Assembly: GCF_000633595.2 (NCBI RefSeq)
Contig: NZ_JIBU02000027.1
Span: forward strand, 141,307 to 205,306
Direction of reading: 5' to 3'
Source: Clostridium drakei
GTDB taxonomy: Bacteria; Bacillota; Clostridia; Clostridiales; Clostridiaceae
Length of the DNA stretch: 64,000 nucleotides
Of this stretch, positions 42,226 to 51,404 are shown piece after piece. Below the pieces are notes generated by a model, which worked only from the letters and a program-made list of their open reading frames with translations, was not told the DNA's origin and searched no databases. The translations under genes were made by a program, and so were the position numbers. Within the stretch, counting starts at the first letter, position 1. Each line of letters begins with the position of its first letter.

Positions 42226-45198
42226 TTGTTTGAAATAAATGAAGAAGAGAGAAGATCAGTAATAAAGAAAAATAGTAGATTAATTGAACAGTTAAAGGAA
42301 AGTCTAATATCTTCTAAGGCAAGCATGGAGACTAAGACTTTAAATCTACAATATAAGCTCCAATTTAATATTGCCCGCAGGGTAAGTGAAGCTTTTTTAG
42401 AATTAAAGGTGGGAGAAGAAAAGCTTTATGTAGTAAAGAATATGAAGAGTTTTTTAGAAGCAGTTATAGAACAAAATGATTTGGAATTTGGTAAAAATTT
42501 CACATACAGCTCATATTTACATAGATTTAAGGATGAAGACAAATTTATTGTGAGTATGCTTAAAGATCTATATGAAATAGATAGGGCTGCAGAGGGAATG
42601 GTAATGTATGGTTATCGTTACAGCAAAGCACCAAGATTTTTAAGTGGAAAAAAGGCAAGGCTTACGGAAAATAACTTGAAAAAATTTCTTGATAATATAA
42701 GAGAAAAAGCTATAGATTTAGTCATAAATGATGATAATTACAGTGAAGTTAAAGTAGTAAGAGGAAATTTTCCTTTAGAATTTAAATTAGATAGTAAGGA
42801 AGATAATATAATTTTATCTCAAACTTCAAAACTACCTAAAGCTTTAGTGAAAAGTGGAAATTATTTTTATTATGATAACAAAATATATATACCAACGGAT
42901 GAACAGGTAAGGGTTTATAAGGCACTTTACAATACTTTTACTGAGCAAAGAAGTTCCAAAATTACTTTTCATCAAAATGAAAGTGAAGAAATAGCTTCTT
43001 ATATAATTCCAGCTTTAAAAAAGATAGGCACAAAGGTAACAGTAAATAACAGTATTAAAGATAAATTTTATGAAGAACCTTTAAAGCCTTGTCTTTATTT
43101 TGATAAGGATAGGGATGCTGTAGTTTGTGATGTAATATTTAAATATGGAAATATATATATAAATCCCTTAAGAGATAATGAGGCAAGAGAAGATGGGAAG
43201 GTATTGGTTAGAGATATTGAGGAAGAAGCAGGTATAGTAGATACCTTGATTGCCTTTCAATTTGAAAAGAGAGAATTTAATTTTATTTTAGAGGATGAAG
43301 ATAAAATTTTAGATTTTGTTGGAGAAGGTCTGGAAAAACTTCAGGAATTTGCAGAAATTTATTATTCTGGAGCCTTTAAAGATATAAGAATTTATACCTC
43401 TCAAAGCTATAAATCCAACATAAGATTAAATGATGAGGATCTTTTGGAATTTACTTTTAATATTGATGGGGTAAGTAGAGAAGAATTAAAGCATATATTT
43501 GAAGCATTAAAGCAAAAGAAAAAATATTACAGACTTAAAAATGGAGGTTTTATTCCGCTGCAAACTGGTGAACTTCAAAATATATCAGATATGATAGAGT
43601 ATTTAAATATAAGGACTTCAGATCTTACAAAGGATCAAATAGTTCTTTCTAAATATAATTCTGTTTATATAGATACAAGTCTTAAGGAAAATAACATAAC
43701 TTTTGTGCAAAGGAATAAGAAGTTTAGAGAGCTGATAAATAATATAAAGGATATTGGTGACATTGATTATACAATTCCAGAAAAACTGGATAATATTATG
43801 AGAGGTTATCAAAAGTTTGGATTTAAGTGGTTTAAAACTCTTTCAAGTTGCGGCTTTGGAGGTATTTTAGCAGATGAAATGGGACTTGGAAAAACCCTTC
43901 AGACTATAGCATTTATAAAATCAGAGGTAGATGAAAATGAGAAAAAGCAGCCTTCTTTGGTGGTGTGCCCTACATCCTTAGTATACAATTGGGAAAGTGA
44001 AATAAATAAATTTCAGCCGGATTTAAAATGTTTAATTGTATCAGGCAGCAGAGATGTAAGAGAAAGTCAGTTAAAGGACATGGAGGATGCGGATATAGTT
44101 ATAACCTCCTATGCACTTATTAAAAGAGATATAGAAGAATATAAAACTATAAAATTTAGATACTGCTTTTTAGATGAAGCTCAAAATATAAAAAATCCTA
44201 AATCTTTAAATGCTCAAAGTGTAAAATCCATTAAAGCTGGCAGCTATTTTGCACTAACAGGAACCCCTATTGAAAATTCTATTACAGAATTATGGTCAAT
44301 TTTTGATTTTATCATGCCAGGATATTTGCTAAGCCATGGAAAGTTTAGTCAAAAATATGAAACACCTATTATAAAAAATGGTGATAAAAAAGCTTTAGGT
44401 GAATTAAATAAACATACTAAACCTTTTATTCTTAGAAGGCTTAAGAAAGATGTTATAAGAGAACTTCCACCTAAAATTGAACATAATATGGTGGTGGATA
44501 TGACAGAGGATCAAAAGAAGGTATATGCAGCTTACCTTCAGCAAGCTAAGGAGGAAGTAAATAATGAAATAAGAGATAGAGGCATTAATAAAAGCAAAAT
44601 AAAGATACTTTCTATAATAACAAGACTTAGGCAAATATGCTGTGATCCTTCTACCTTTATAGAAAACTATGAAGGTGATAATGGGAAAATGGAGGCTCTT
44701 AAGGATATAGTACAGGATAATGTAAATGATGGTCATAAAATATTATTATTTTCTCAATTTACCTCTGTGCTTAAAAATATTGGCGAGATGTTCAAAAGTG
44801 AAAAAATAAAGTATATGTATCTTGATGGAAGTGTAAAAGCAGAGGATAGAGGGAAAATAGTTAGAGATTTTAATGAAGGGGAAATTCCTATATTTTTAAT
44901 ATCTCTTAAAGCTGGCGGAACGGGACTAAATCTAACTTCTGCAGATATAGTGATTCATTATGACCCATGGTGGAATCCAGCAGTAGAAAATCAGGCTTCA
45001 GACAGAGCTCATAGAATTGGACAAAAGAAAACTGTAGAAGTTATTAGACTTATTGCTAAAGGAACCATAGAAGAGAAAATACACAAAATACAGGAAAAAA
45101 AGAAAGAAATAATAGACAATGTTATAGAAGAAAATGCTGGAGAGGAAATTTTGATTTCTAGTATGGAAGAAAAAGATATAGAGGAACTTTTCGGTTAA
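42226..45198 (+). CDS. SNF2-family DEAD/DEAH-box helicase
   Basis: A 990-aa bacterial SNF2 ATPase. Residues 1-520 hold the bacterial SNF2-associated region (no SWIM zinc motif seen). The motor has motif I 'ADEMGLGKTLQT' (about 549), DEAQ box 'FLDEAQNIKN' (about 650), motif III 'ALTGTPIENS', and the C-terminal lobe 'LISLKAGGTGLNLTSADIVI' then 'HRIGQ'. It likely remodels protein-DNA or RNA polymerase complexes. TTG start, with AGGAGTGAG 7 bp upstream. Monocistronic. Confidence 0.9.
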   Translation: MFEINEEERRSVIKKNSRLIEQLKESLISSKASMETKTLNLQYKLQFNIARRVSEAFLELKVGEEKLYVVKNMKSFLEAVIEQNDLEFGKNFTYSSYLHRFKDEDKFIVSMLKDLYEIDRAAEGMVMYGYRYSKAPRFLSGKKARLTENNLKKFLDNIREKAIDLVINDDNYSEVKVVRGNFPLEFKLDSKEDNIILSQTSKLPKALVKSGNYFYYDNKIYIPTDEQVRVYKALYNTFTEQRSSKITFHQNESEEIASYIIPALKKIGTKVTVNNSIKDKFYEEPLKPCLYFDKDRDAVVCDVIFKYGNIYINPLRDNEAREDGKVLVRDIEEEAGIVDTLIAFQFEKREFNFILEDEDKILDFVGEGLEKLQEFAEIYYSGAFKDIRIYTSQSYKSNIRLNDEDLLEFTFNIDGVSREELKHIFEALKQKKKYYRLKNGGFIPLQTGELQNISDMIEYLNIRTSDLTKDQIVLSKYNSVYIDTSLKENNITFVQRNKKFRELINNIKDIGDIDYTIPEKLDNIMRGYQKFGFKWFKTLSSCGFGGILADEMGLGKTLQTIAFIKSEVDENEKKQPSLVVCPTSLVYNWESEINKFQPDLKCLIVSGSRDVRESQLKDMEDADIVITSYALIKRDIEEYKTIKFRYCFLDEAQNIKNPKSLNAQSVKSIKAGSYFALTGTPIENSITELWSIFDFIMPGYLLSHGKFSQKYETPIIKNGDKKALGELNKHTKPFILRRLKKDVIRELPPKIEHNMVVDMTEDQKKVYAAYLQQAKEEVNNEIRDRGINKSKIKILSIITRLRQICCDPSTFIENYEGDNGKMEALKDIVQDNVNDGHKILLFSQFTSVLKNIGEMFKSEKIKYMYLDGSVKAEDRGKIVRDFNEGEIPIFLISLKAGGTGLNLTSADIVIHYDPWWNPAVENQASDRAHRIGQKKTVEVIRLIAKGTIEEKIHKIQEKKKEIIDNVIEENAGEEILISSMEEKDIEELFG

Positions 45199-45363
45199 AT
45201 CAAATGATTATTACTTTATTGATATATATATATAAATTTATATTTAAAACCATATGAATGTATAATTTAAAGAAAAAAAATGGATACTTAATATTAAAAT
45301 TAGTATTAAAAGTTATCGATTTAATGAGTTGAATTTAGATTGCTTTTATGTTACAATAATAAT

Positions 45364-45388
45364 AATCAATAAATAATTATTATTGATT
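45364..45388. promoter_or_regulatory. inverted repeat upstream of the nitroreductase gene
   Basis: AATCAATAA (45364-45372) and TTATTGATT (45380-45388), 7-bp spacer. Nearby at 45405 TTTAGTAATTAAA resembles the TTTAG-3-CTAAA elements at 490 and 641. Possible operator; the sequence is very AT-rich so chance is not excluded. Confidence 0.35.
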
Positions 45389-45443
45389 AAAATTGCAGCA
45401 AAGTTTTAGTAATTAAAAATAATATTGTATGGAGTGATAATAT

Positions 45444-46184
45444 ATGAATAAAGTAATTGAGACAATGAAAGAACATAGATCTATAAGGAATTATACAGAC
45501 AAGGAGATATCTGAAGAAATAATAAATGAGCTTGTTAATGCAGCTCAGTCAGCACCAAATTCAATTAATGGGCAGCAAACAAGTTTAATAGTTATTAAAG
45601 ATAAGGCTACAAAAGAAAAACTTGCAGAGCTTACTGGAGGACAATCATGGGTTGCTGCAGCTCCTGTATTTTTTATATTTATAGCTGATTTCTATAAAAT
45701 AAAAATTGCTTCAGAAATAACTGGTCTGCCAATGAATATAACTGAAAGCGTTGAATCAATAATGGTAGCTTCAGTTGATGCAGGATTGTCTGCACAAAAT
45801 CTTATGACAGCAGCTGAATCACTTGGAATTGGAATTGTTCCAATTGGTGGAGTTAGGAAAAATCCAGACGAAGTTATAAAACTTCTTGGACTACCTAAAT
45901 ACACATTTCCAATTTTGGGTGTTGGTGTTGGATATCCTTCAGGTAATTCAAAAATAAAGCCTAGAATGCCAAAGACTGTATACAGACATGATGAAAAATA
46001 TAACAGTGAAAATATTAAAGAGGGTATACTTGAATATGATAAAGAAATGGCCTCTTACCTTGAGGAGATTGGAAGAACTCAAGAGGTAAACTGGAGTAGC
46101 CAGACAATGAATGTTTATCAGAATGTTTATTATCCAAAGGTTTATCCTGTTTTAAAAGATCAAGGATTCGAAAATTGCAAATAA
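45444..46184 (+). CDS. NfsA-type nitroreductase/flavin reductase
   Basis: A 246-aa FMN-dependent oxidoreductase. N-terminal FMN-binding 'MKEHRSIRNYTDKEIS' and 'AAQSAPNSINGQQTSLIVIK', the helix 'SVDAGLSAQNLMTAAESLGI', and the long C-terminal extension of the NfsA/FRP subgroup ('VGYPSGNSKIKPRMP'). Expected: NAD(P)H-dependent reduction of nitro compounds, quinones or flavin; physiological substrate unknown. GGAGTGAT upstream. Confidence 0.88.
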   Translation: MNKVIETMKEHRSIRNYTDKEISEEIINELVNAAQSAPNSINGQQTSLIVIKDKATKEKLAELTGGQSWVAAAPVFFIFIADFYKIKIASEITGLPMNITESVESIMVASVDAGLSAQNLMTAAESLGIGIVPIGGVRKNPDEVIKLLGLPKYTFPILGVGVGYPSGNSKIKPRMPKTVYRHDEKYNSENIKEGILEYDKEMASYLEEIGRTQEVNWSSQTMNVYQNVYYPKVYPVLKDQGFENCK

Positions 46185-46237
46185 AGGCAGGTTATTTTAA
46201 AGCAAGCATTTAAAATAATCCCTGAGAGTGTAGATGT

Positions 46238-46275
46238 ACTTCCCAATAAAACATTTTAATGCTTTATTGGGAAGT
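46238..46275. terminator. terminator between convergent genes
   Basis: Perfect 13-bp stem ACTTCCCAATAAA (46238-46250) with TTTATTGGGAAGT (46263-46275), 12-nt loop. Lies between the nitroreductase gene and the convergent cupin gene. Confidence 0.75.
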
Positions 46276-46279
46276 ATGT

Positions 46280-46582
46280 TTATTTAATTAGAAGCACATT
46301 TCCATCAGGGTATGTAATAATATCACCTTTTTCACGAGTGCCTATATCAAGTATTTTTAATATTTCTGAACTATTATTGATAAACTGATGTCCCTTGTCT
46401 TTACCAGCAGGTGCTGAAATAACATCACCTGTTTTTATTAATATTTCTTCACCGTTTATTCTTAATATACCTTTTCCACTCATTATAAAATAGAACTCTT
46501 CTTGTTTTGAATGTGTTACATTGCTTTGAAACATAAAGTTCTTAGCATTATTTAGTATCTCTTTATCTGTATTAAATTTCAA
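46280..46582 (-). CDS. cupin-domain protein
   Basis: A 100-aa single-cupin protein: 'HSKQEEFYFIMSGKGILRIN' with the first cupin motif and 'DVISAPAGKDKGHQFINNSS' with the second, including metal-binding His/Glu residues. Function unknown; could be an isomerase, dioxygenase or small-molecule sensor. Starts at a TTG without a good ribosome binding site, but no better start exists, and residues before it would be interrupted by a stop. Divergent from the MarR gene and sharing its operator region. Confidence 0.75.
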   Translation of the reverse strand: MKFNTDKEILNNAKNFMFQSNVTHSKQEEFYFIMSGKGILRINGEEILIKTGDVISAPAGKDKGHQFINNSSEILKILDIGTREKGDIITYPDGNVLLIK

Positions 46583-46616
46583 TACTAATTTAAAATATAG
46601 CCATGTAATAAAATAA

Positions 46617-46677
46617 TAGACAATATATTGACAAATTTATGGAATGCTATTAAACTACAATTAGACAATATGTTGAC
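46617..46677. promoter_or_regulatory. two candidate MarR operators and a promoter
   Basis: TAGACAATAT-R-TTGAC occurs at 46617-46632 and 46662-46677, each centred on the near-palindrome CAATATRTTG. TTGACA of the first copy (46628-46633) followed 17 bp later by TAAACT (46651-46656) would be the -35/-10 of the MarR gene. The layout fits repression of the MarR operon and perhaps the divergent cupin gene. Confidence 0.55.
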
Positions 46678-46695
46678 TAATGGAGGGAAAATTTT

Positions 46696-47268
46696 ATGGA
46701 TATATACAGAGAGATATTTTTAATGGAACAAACTTATGCAACACTATTTTCATTGGCAAATAAGCTTCAGGTAAGGGGAGATGAATATTTGGGAAGTTTG
46801 ACTTCAAGGCAATATATGACTATGGTTGCAATTGCTCATTTACCTGAAGGCAAAGCTACCTTTAATAATATTGCAAGAAAGCTTGGGACAACTAAACAAA
46901 ATGTAAAACAAATTGTTAACGCTATGGAAAAGAAAGGATATATTGATGTTATACCTAATCCTGAAGATAGGCGTGCAGTTAATGTAATAATTACGGAAGC
47001 TGGAAAGCAGGTAGTGTATCAAGTTTCCGAAAAGGGAATATTTTTTATGGCAGAACTTTTTAAGGATTTTTCAACTGAAGAGCTGGAAACTATTTGGAGA
47101 ATGCTCAAGAAGCTTTATCGATTTGATGGTGAGGAACAAGATGGTTTTGAAGAAGATAGTAACTTAAAAGTAGGTGAAAGTAAGAAGGAGGATGTAACAA
47201 GGATATTAAAGGAGTTTGAAAGAATAAGAAAAAATCAGAAAATGGAGAGAGAAAGCTATGAAAAATAA
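46696..47268 (+). CDS. MarR-family transcriptional regulator
   Basis: A 190-aa MarR protein with a winged helix-turn-helix at about 45-105: 'TFNNIARKLGTTKQNVKQIV' then 'NAMEKKGYIDVIPNPEDRRA' (wing with the conserved D-x-R). A charged C-terminal tail of about 40 residues is longer than usual. Likely binds the twin sites at 46617-46677. Its last codons overlap the hydrolase gene by 11 bp, so the two are co-expressed. Confidence 0.87.
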   Translation: MDIYREIFLMEQTYATLFSLANKLQVRGDEYLGSLTSRQYMTMVAIAHLPEGKATFNNIARKLGTTKQNVKQIVNAMEKKGYIDVIPNPEDRRAVNVIITEAGKQVVYQVSEKGIFFMAELFKDFSTEELETIWRMLKKLYRFDGEEQDGFEEDSNLKVGESKKEDVTRILKEFERIRKNQKMERESYEK

Positions 47269-48244
47269 AAATAGCAGACCAATATGTACTTCTGAATATG
47301 TAAGGATTAATGGAATAGATCAATTTCTATTTCATCTAGGAAGAAGCTTTGATAATCCTGTAATGCTGTTTTTGCATGGAGGGCCAGGTTCAGCAGAATC
47401 CTTATTTACGGGGATATTTCAAGATAGATGGGAAGAAATATATACTGTGGTTCATTGGGATCAGAGAGGTGCTGGAAAGACTCTAACTAGGAATCCAGAT
47501 AAACTTCCTACAATAGAGTTAATGCTTCAGGATTTGTTTGAAGTCATCCAGTATCTTAAGAAAAAATATAACAAGAAAAAGATAGTTATATTTGGACATT
47601 CTTGGGGAAGCGTTTTAGGGTCAATATTTATTAAAAAACATCCAGAAGAAGTAGAATATTATATTGGTGCTGGACAGGTTGTTAGTATGGTGGAAAATGA
47701 GCAGGTAGCCTATAACAAACTTAAAGAAACTATTGAGCAGGCAGGTGATAAAAAATCATTGAAAAAGCTTGAGAGTGTAGGTGAATATCCTGGTAACAAA
47801 ATTGTCTTTGACAAAGAGTTTTTGAAGAAATGTAATATAGTTCATAAGCTTCTTGGTAAATATAAATTAGGTATGGAAATAGGCATTGATATATGGATAG
47901 CTATGTTTAAAAGCCCTATTTTTAAGTTTTCTGATATTATAGCATTTATGAAAATCTTTAAGGCAAATTCAAAAGTTCATAGTTTTCTTGGAGATTTCAA
48001 TCTTCGTACAGAATCCGAAGAATATAAGGTGCCAATATATTATATTTTAGGAGAAAGGGATTGGCAAGCTCCATGTGTTATAGCTGAAGATTATTTTAAA
48101 CATATAAAGGCGCCAAATAAAGAGATATTCGTCATTCCTGATGCAGGACATTTTTTAATGATGGATCAGACTGATCTTGTCTTTGATGCATTGTCAGCAA
48201 TAAATAAAAAAGAATCACTTGATCAGCAGGCATCGGTTATATAA
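47258..48244 (+). CDS. alpha/beta hydrolase, proline iminopeptidase-like
   Basis: A 328-aa S33-type hydrolase: oxyanion segment 'MLFLHGGPGSAES', 'HWDQRGAGKT', nucleophile elbow 'FGHSWGSVLGS' (Ser near 112), and catalytic His in 'IPDAGHFLMMD'. This is the pattern of prolyl aminopeptidases and related esterases. Translationally coupled to the MarR regulator, which probably controls it in response to a substrate or toxic compound. GGAGAG upstream of the ATG. Confidence 0.85.
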   Translation: MKNKNSRPICTSEYVRINGIDQFLFHLGRSFDNPVMLFLHGGPGSAESLFTGIFQDRWEEIYTVVHWDQRGAGKTLTRNPDKLPTIELMLQDLFEVIQYLKKKYNKKKIVIFGHSWGSVLGSIFIKKHPEEVEYYIGAGQVVSMVENEQVAYNKLKETIEQAGDKKSLKKLESVGEYPGNKIVFDKEFLKKCNIVHKLLGKYKLGMEIGIDIWIAMFKSPIFKFSDIIAFMKIFKANSKVHSFLGDFNLRTESEEYKVPIYYILGERDWQAPCVIAEDYFKHIKAPNKEIFVIPDAGHFLMMDQTDLVFDALSAINKKESLDQQASVI

Positions 48245-48343
48245 GGCTAAACTATTGAGAATTCGAAATAGAAAACTTATTTGAGTATGGGAACTTTGCA
48301 GCTTACATGTATAGTTCCTAATTTTTTTATTTTCAACTAACTA

Positions 48344-48372
48344 TTGCTAACGTAACAATGTTATGTTATACT
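48344..48372 (+). promoter_or_regulatory. promoter with operator in its spacer, upstream of yhbD-like gene
   Basis: -35 TTGCTA (48344-48349), 17 bp, -10 TATACT (48367-48372). An inverted repeat TAACGTAAC (48348-48356) and GTTATGTTA (48360-48368), one mismatch, fills the spacer, which is the placement used by MerR-type regulators. The downstream gene encodes a protein with a MerR-like helix-turn-helix. Confidence 0.55.
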
Positions 48373-48407
48373 TTTTTTATAAAACAGTTGAAGAGGGGAA
48401 TGAACAT

Positions 48408-49037
48408 ATGGAAGAAGAAAATCTAATTTCTAAAAAAGAATTGCTTAAAATAACTGATATATCCTATGGGCAATTATACAGATGGAAAAGGAAAAATCTT
48501 ATACCTGAAGAGTGGTTTATAAAAAAGTCAAGCTTTACAGGTCAAGAAACATTTTTTCCAAGAAAAGAAATATTAGATAGAGTAGAAAAAATTAAAAATT
48601 TTAAAGAAGATATATCCTTAGATGAATTAGCAAGTATATTTTCTCCAAAGCTTTCAACATTATATTTAGAAGAAAAAGATACACTAAAACAAAACATTGT
48701 TTCTCAAGCTGTGATAAATCTATATAAGACTGCCCATAAAGAAAGTACTGGATTTTATTTTAATGAATTATTATTTATGAGTATTGTGGATAGGTTTATT
48801 AAGTCTGGTAAGGCAAGCTTAGAAGAAGGAAAATTGGTGTTGGATACTTTAGAAAAAAACTATAAAAATTTTGACGGTAGATATTGTGATGTAGTGCTTA
48901 TAAGAAAATTTGGAGTAGGATTATGTTTTTTGATGCTAATACCTAATGAAATATATATTGAAAGTGAAGCTGTACTTGTATTAAAGGTAAATGCTGGAGA
49001 ATGTGTAGAAGAGTTAAAATCAAAAATAAATTTATAA
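48408..49037 (+). CDS. YhbD-like DUF4004 protein with MerR-type HTH
   Basis: A 209-aa protein. The N-terminus 'LISKKELLKITDISYGQLYR' then 'WKRKNLIPEEWFIKKSSFTG' is the MerR-like DNA-binding fold of DUF4004/YhbD proteins. The C-terminal part is of unknown function. In Bacillus the yhbD gene precedes bactofilin genes; the same order is seen here, 17 bp before the bactofilin. ATG 48408 has AGAGGGG upstream. It is probably a regulator of the pair. Confidence 0.8.
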   Translation: MEEENLISKKELLKITDISYGQLYRWKRKNLIPEEWFIKKSSFTGQETFFPRKEILDRVEKIKNFKEDISLDELASIFSPKLSTLYLEEKDTLKQNIVSQAVINLYKTAHKESTGFYFNELLFMSIVDRFIKSGKASLEEGKLVLDTLEKNYKNFDGRYCDVVLIRKFGVGLCFLMLIPNEIYIESEAVLVLKVNAGECVEELKSKINL

Positions 49038-49054
49038 TGAAGGGAAGTTTTAAA

Positions 49055-49777
49055 ATGGAAGAAAAATTAATAGATATGAAAATTTCTGGATCAGGAAAAA
49101 TCAGTGGTGGAAGATATAATGAAGTGAAAATTAGTGGTTCAGCTAAAGTTGAAGGAGATATAGAATGTTACAATTATAAATGCTCAGGATCTTCCATTGC
49201 TAGTGGAAATGTAAAGGCTGAAACAGTGGGGATTAGCGGTAGTACTAAAATAATGGGAGATCTTGACACCGACGAAATAAGTGTAAGTGGATCTTCTAGT
49301 ATACTAGGTAATGTTGATGCAAGAAAAGTGAAAATAAGCGGGTCTACAGATATAGGAGGCAGTTTGCATACAGAAGATATACAAATATCAGGATCAGTTT
49401 CTATAGATGGTGATTGTGAGGCAGAGAACTTTCATGCAAGAGGCGGGTTTAAGATAGGAGGACTGCTAAATGCAGGAAATATTGATATAGAGATGTATGG
49501 AAGCTGTAAAGTAAAAGATATAGGAGGAGAAAATATAAAAGTAAGATTGGGAAGAGGTCATTTTTTTGTTAAAATGCTAAATCTTTTTATGAATAATAAA
49601 GGACTTGAAGCAAGTACAATTGAAGGTGATGATATTTTTCTTGAAAATACTACAGCAAAGATAGTAAGAGGAAATAATGTTACAATAGGAGATAACTGTA
49701 ATATTGAAACTGTAGAATATAGGAATGAAATAAATATTGATAGTACTTCTAAGACAGTTTGTAAAAAAATAGATTAA
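49055..49777 (+). CDS. bactofilin-like polymer-forming protein
   Basis: A 240-aa beta-helix protein made of short repeats of the type I-S-G-S-x-x-I-x-G-D (for example 'KISGSAKVEGDIEC', 'VSGSSSILGNVDARKVKISG'), characteristic of DUF583/bactofilins, which self-assemble into membrane-associated filaments involved in cell shape or envelope organisation. AAGGGAAG precedes ATG 49055; upstream in-frame ATGs overlap the DUF4004 gene and lack signals. Counterpart of B. subtilis YhbE/YhbF. Confidence 0.85.
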   Translation: MEEKLIDMKISGSGKISGGRYNEVKISGSAKVEGDIECYNYKCSGSSIASGNVKAETVGISGSTKIMGDLDTDEISVSGSSSILGNVDARKVKISGSTDIGGSLHTEDIQISGSVSIDGDCEAENFHARGGFKIGGLLNAGNIDIEMYGSCKVKDIGGENIKVRLGRGHFFVKMLNLFMNNKGLEASTIEGDDIFLENTTAKIVRGNNVTIGDNCNIETVEYRNEINIDSTSKTVCKKID

Positions 49778-49818
49778 ATTATAGAACATTTGGAAATGTA
49801 CACAATGAAAATGGGCTG

Positions 49819-51240
49819 TTACACTAATTTTTTAGTGCTACAACCTATTTTTTTTAAATAGTAAGCAACTTTATAGTATTCAATGTTATATCCTTTTTCT
49901 TTAAGCTTTTTTGAAATTTTTCTGGGTCCTAAACCTTGACGATTAAGTTCATCAATTAGGCTAGAAATATGATTATTAATTATATTAGCTTCTATAGAAT
50001 TATGTTTATTGAAGGTACTTTCATCAAAAAGTTCAAATGGTAAATGGTCTAATTCTACTTGTGTTATTATTTCTTCGCCATCGTGAATTTCCGAAATAAG
50101 AGGAGAAGCTGCATCAATACTTAAGTTTATAACATCTCTCAGTTGTCTTATATTTCTGGGATAATGTGCTTTAAGTAATACCTTCTGGCATGATGGATTT
50201 AAAATAACTTTATATTTAATGTTGTTATGAAGCATTACAGCATCTTCATATTTTTTTACAAAGTGGTTAATTAAGTCTAGTTTTTCATCTAAGCTGCGAT
50301 CTGCCAGGGAAGGCAAAGTTAACTCATATTGTGCAAGTCTCTGGTATAACTCTGGTAATAATTCATCTTTAAGGTTTTTAGTTGATGCAGCAATAATGAT
50401 TACATCAACGCTGATTTCTTTAGAGCCACCAACTCGTCTTATTTTACCAGATTCTATTGCTTTTAATAAAAGGTTTTGATAATGGTCTAATGCATGTGCT
50501 TCATCCAAAAATAATATGCCTCCACTTGCTTGTTCAAAAAGTCCCTTTTTCTGCTTAGATCCAGTATAAGCGCCTTGTTCAGATCCGAAAATTTCAACTG
50601 CTGCAATATCTGAATTGGTGTATTGAGCACAGTTAATTTCCACAAATGGAGCATTTTTATCTAAAATGCCTAGTTTAATAGCATAGCTGTGAATCATCTT
50701 TGCTAGCATGGTTTTTCCTGTTCCAGACTCGCCAATTATAATAGAATGTCTTGGACCTGCAAGAGAACCAACTGTTCTTTTTGCAGATTTTAATACTTTT
50801 TCTAGAGAATCGTCTTTACCAATAATAGACATAGGATCAAATTCCACAGAACTTAATGCAAGCTGTAACTCCAGTGATTTAATTTTTTTATTAAGAGCAT
50901 CAATGTCATTAACACTTTTAAAAACCGAATAAGCACCAGAAAATTTATTATTGATGAATATAGGAAAAGAGTTAACCATATATTTTTTATTACCAACTTG
51001 ATGAATCTTCTTATCATGGATGGAATGTTTATTTTTTAGAACAGAAAGCAATACAGCTTTAGGATAAAAATCAGTTATCATTTTACCAATCATATGCTCT
51101 GGTTGTGTATTAACATAAGAAGCAGATATATTATTAGCAAAAATAAGCTTTCCATCAACATCTACAATATTAATCCCATCATTGCAGTTATCTAATACAT
51201 CTTTTATAACATCATTATTTACCAAATCTTTATAGTTCAT
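49819..51240 (-). CDS. sigma-54-dependent activator with PAS domain
   Basis: A 473-aa enhancer-binding protein. An N-terminal PAS domain (residues 10-120, 'GINIVDVDGKLIFANNISAS') is followed by the AAA+ domain with Walker A GESGTGKT, the sigma-54 contact loop in the variant form GAYTGS (usually GAFTGA), and 'GGILFLDEAHALDHYQNLLL'. A C-terminal helix-turn-helix follows ('GLGPRKISKKLKEKGYNIEY'). It is divergent from the oxidoreductase operon, whose promoter is of the -24/-12 type, and almost certainly activates it. ATG 51240 has AAAGGTGAT; the in-frame start at 51267 does not. Confidence 0.9.
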   Translation of the reverse strand: MNYKDLVNNDVIKDVLDNCNDGINIVDVDGKLIFANNISASYVNTQPEHMIGKMITDFYPKAVLLSVLKNKHSIHDKKIHQVGNKKYMVNSFPIFINNKFSGAYSVFKSVNDIDALNKKIKSLELQLALSSVEFDPMSIIGKDDSLEKVLKSAKRTVGSLAGPRHSIIIGESGTGKTMLAKMIHSYAIKLGILDKNAPFVEINCAQYTNSDIAAVEIFGSEQGAYTGSKQKKGLFEQASGGILFLDEAHALDHYQNLLLKAIESGKIRRVGGSKEISVDVIIIAASTKNLKDELLPELYQRLAQYELTLPSLADRSLDEKLDLINHFVKKYEDAVMLHNNIKYKVILNPSCQKVLLKAHYPRNIRQLRDVINLSIDAASPLISEIHDGEEIITQVELDHLPFELFDESTFNKHNSIEANIINNHISSLIDELNRQGLGPRKISKKLKEKGYNIEYYKVAYYLKKIGCSTKKLV

Positions 51241-51264
51241 TGTATCACCTTTATAACATTTCTT

Positions 51265-51300
51265 CATATTGTAACATTGATTATAACATTTATTATAACA
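51265..51300 (-). promoter_or_regulatory. three tandem 12-bp repeats, candidate activator binding sites
   Basis: Read on the minus strand: TGTTATAATAAA, TGTTATAATCAA, TGTTACAATATG, head to tail, with a further TGTTATAAAGG at 51249-51259. They lie between the activator gene and the -24/-12 promoter, about 50 bp upstream of -24, and probably bind the activator (and overlap its own leader). Confidence 0.5.
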
Positions 51301-51351
51301 AATTCATATAAAAATTAAAGGAAATATTAGAAAAATGAAAGATTATTTATT

Positions 51352-51367
51352 TGGCATGGTAATTGCT
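51352..51367 (+). promoter_or_regulatory. sigma-54 (-24/-12) promoter
   Basis: TGGCAT (51352-51357), 5 bp, TTGCT (51363-51367): matches TGGCAY-N5-TTGCW with the invariant GG and GC 10 bp apart. It is 38 bp before the first oxidoreductase gene and divergent from a sigma-54 activator gene. Confidence 0.88.
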
Positions 51368-51404
51368 ACAATATTCTTAAGAAAATAGCAAAGGAGGATT
51401 TAAA

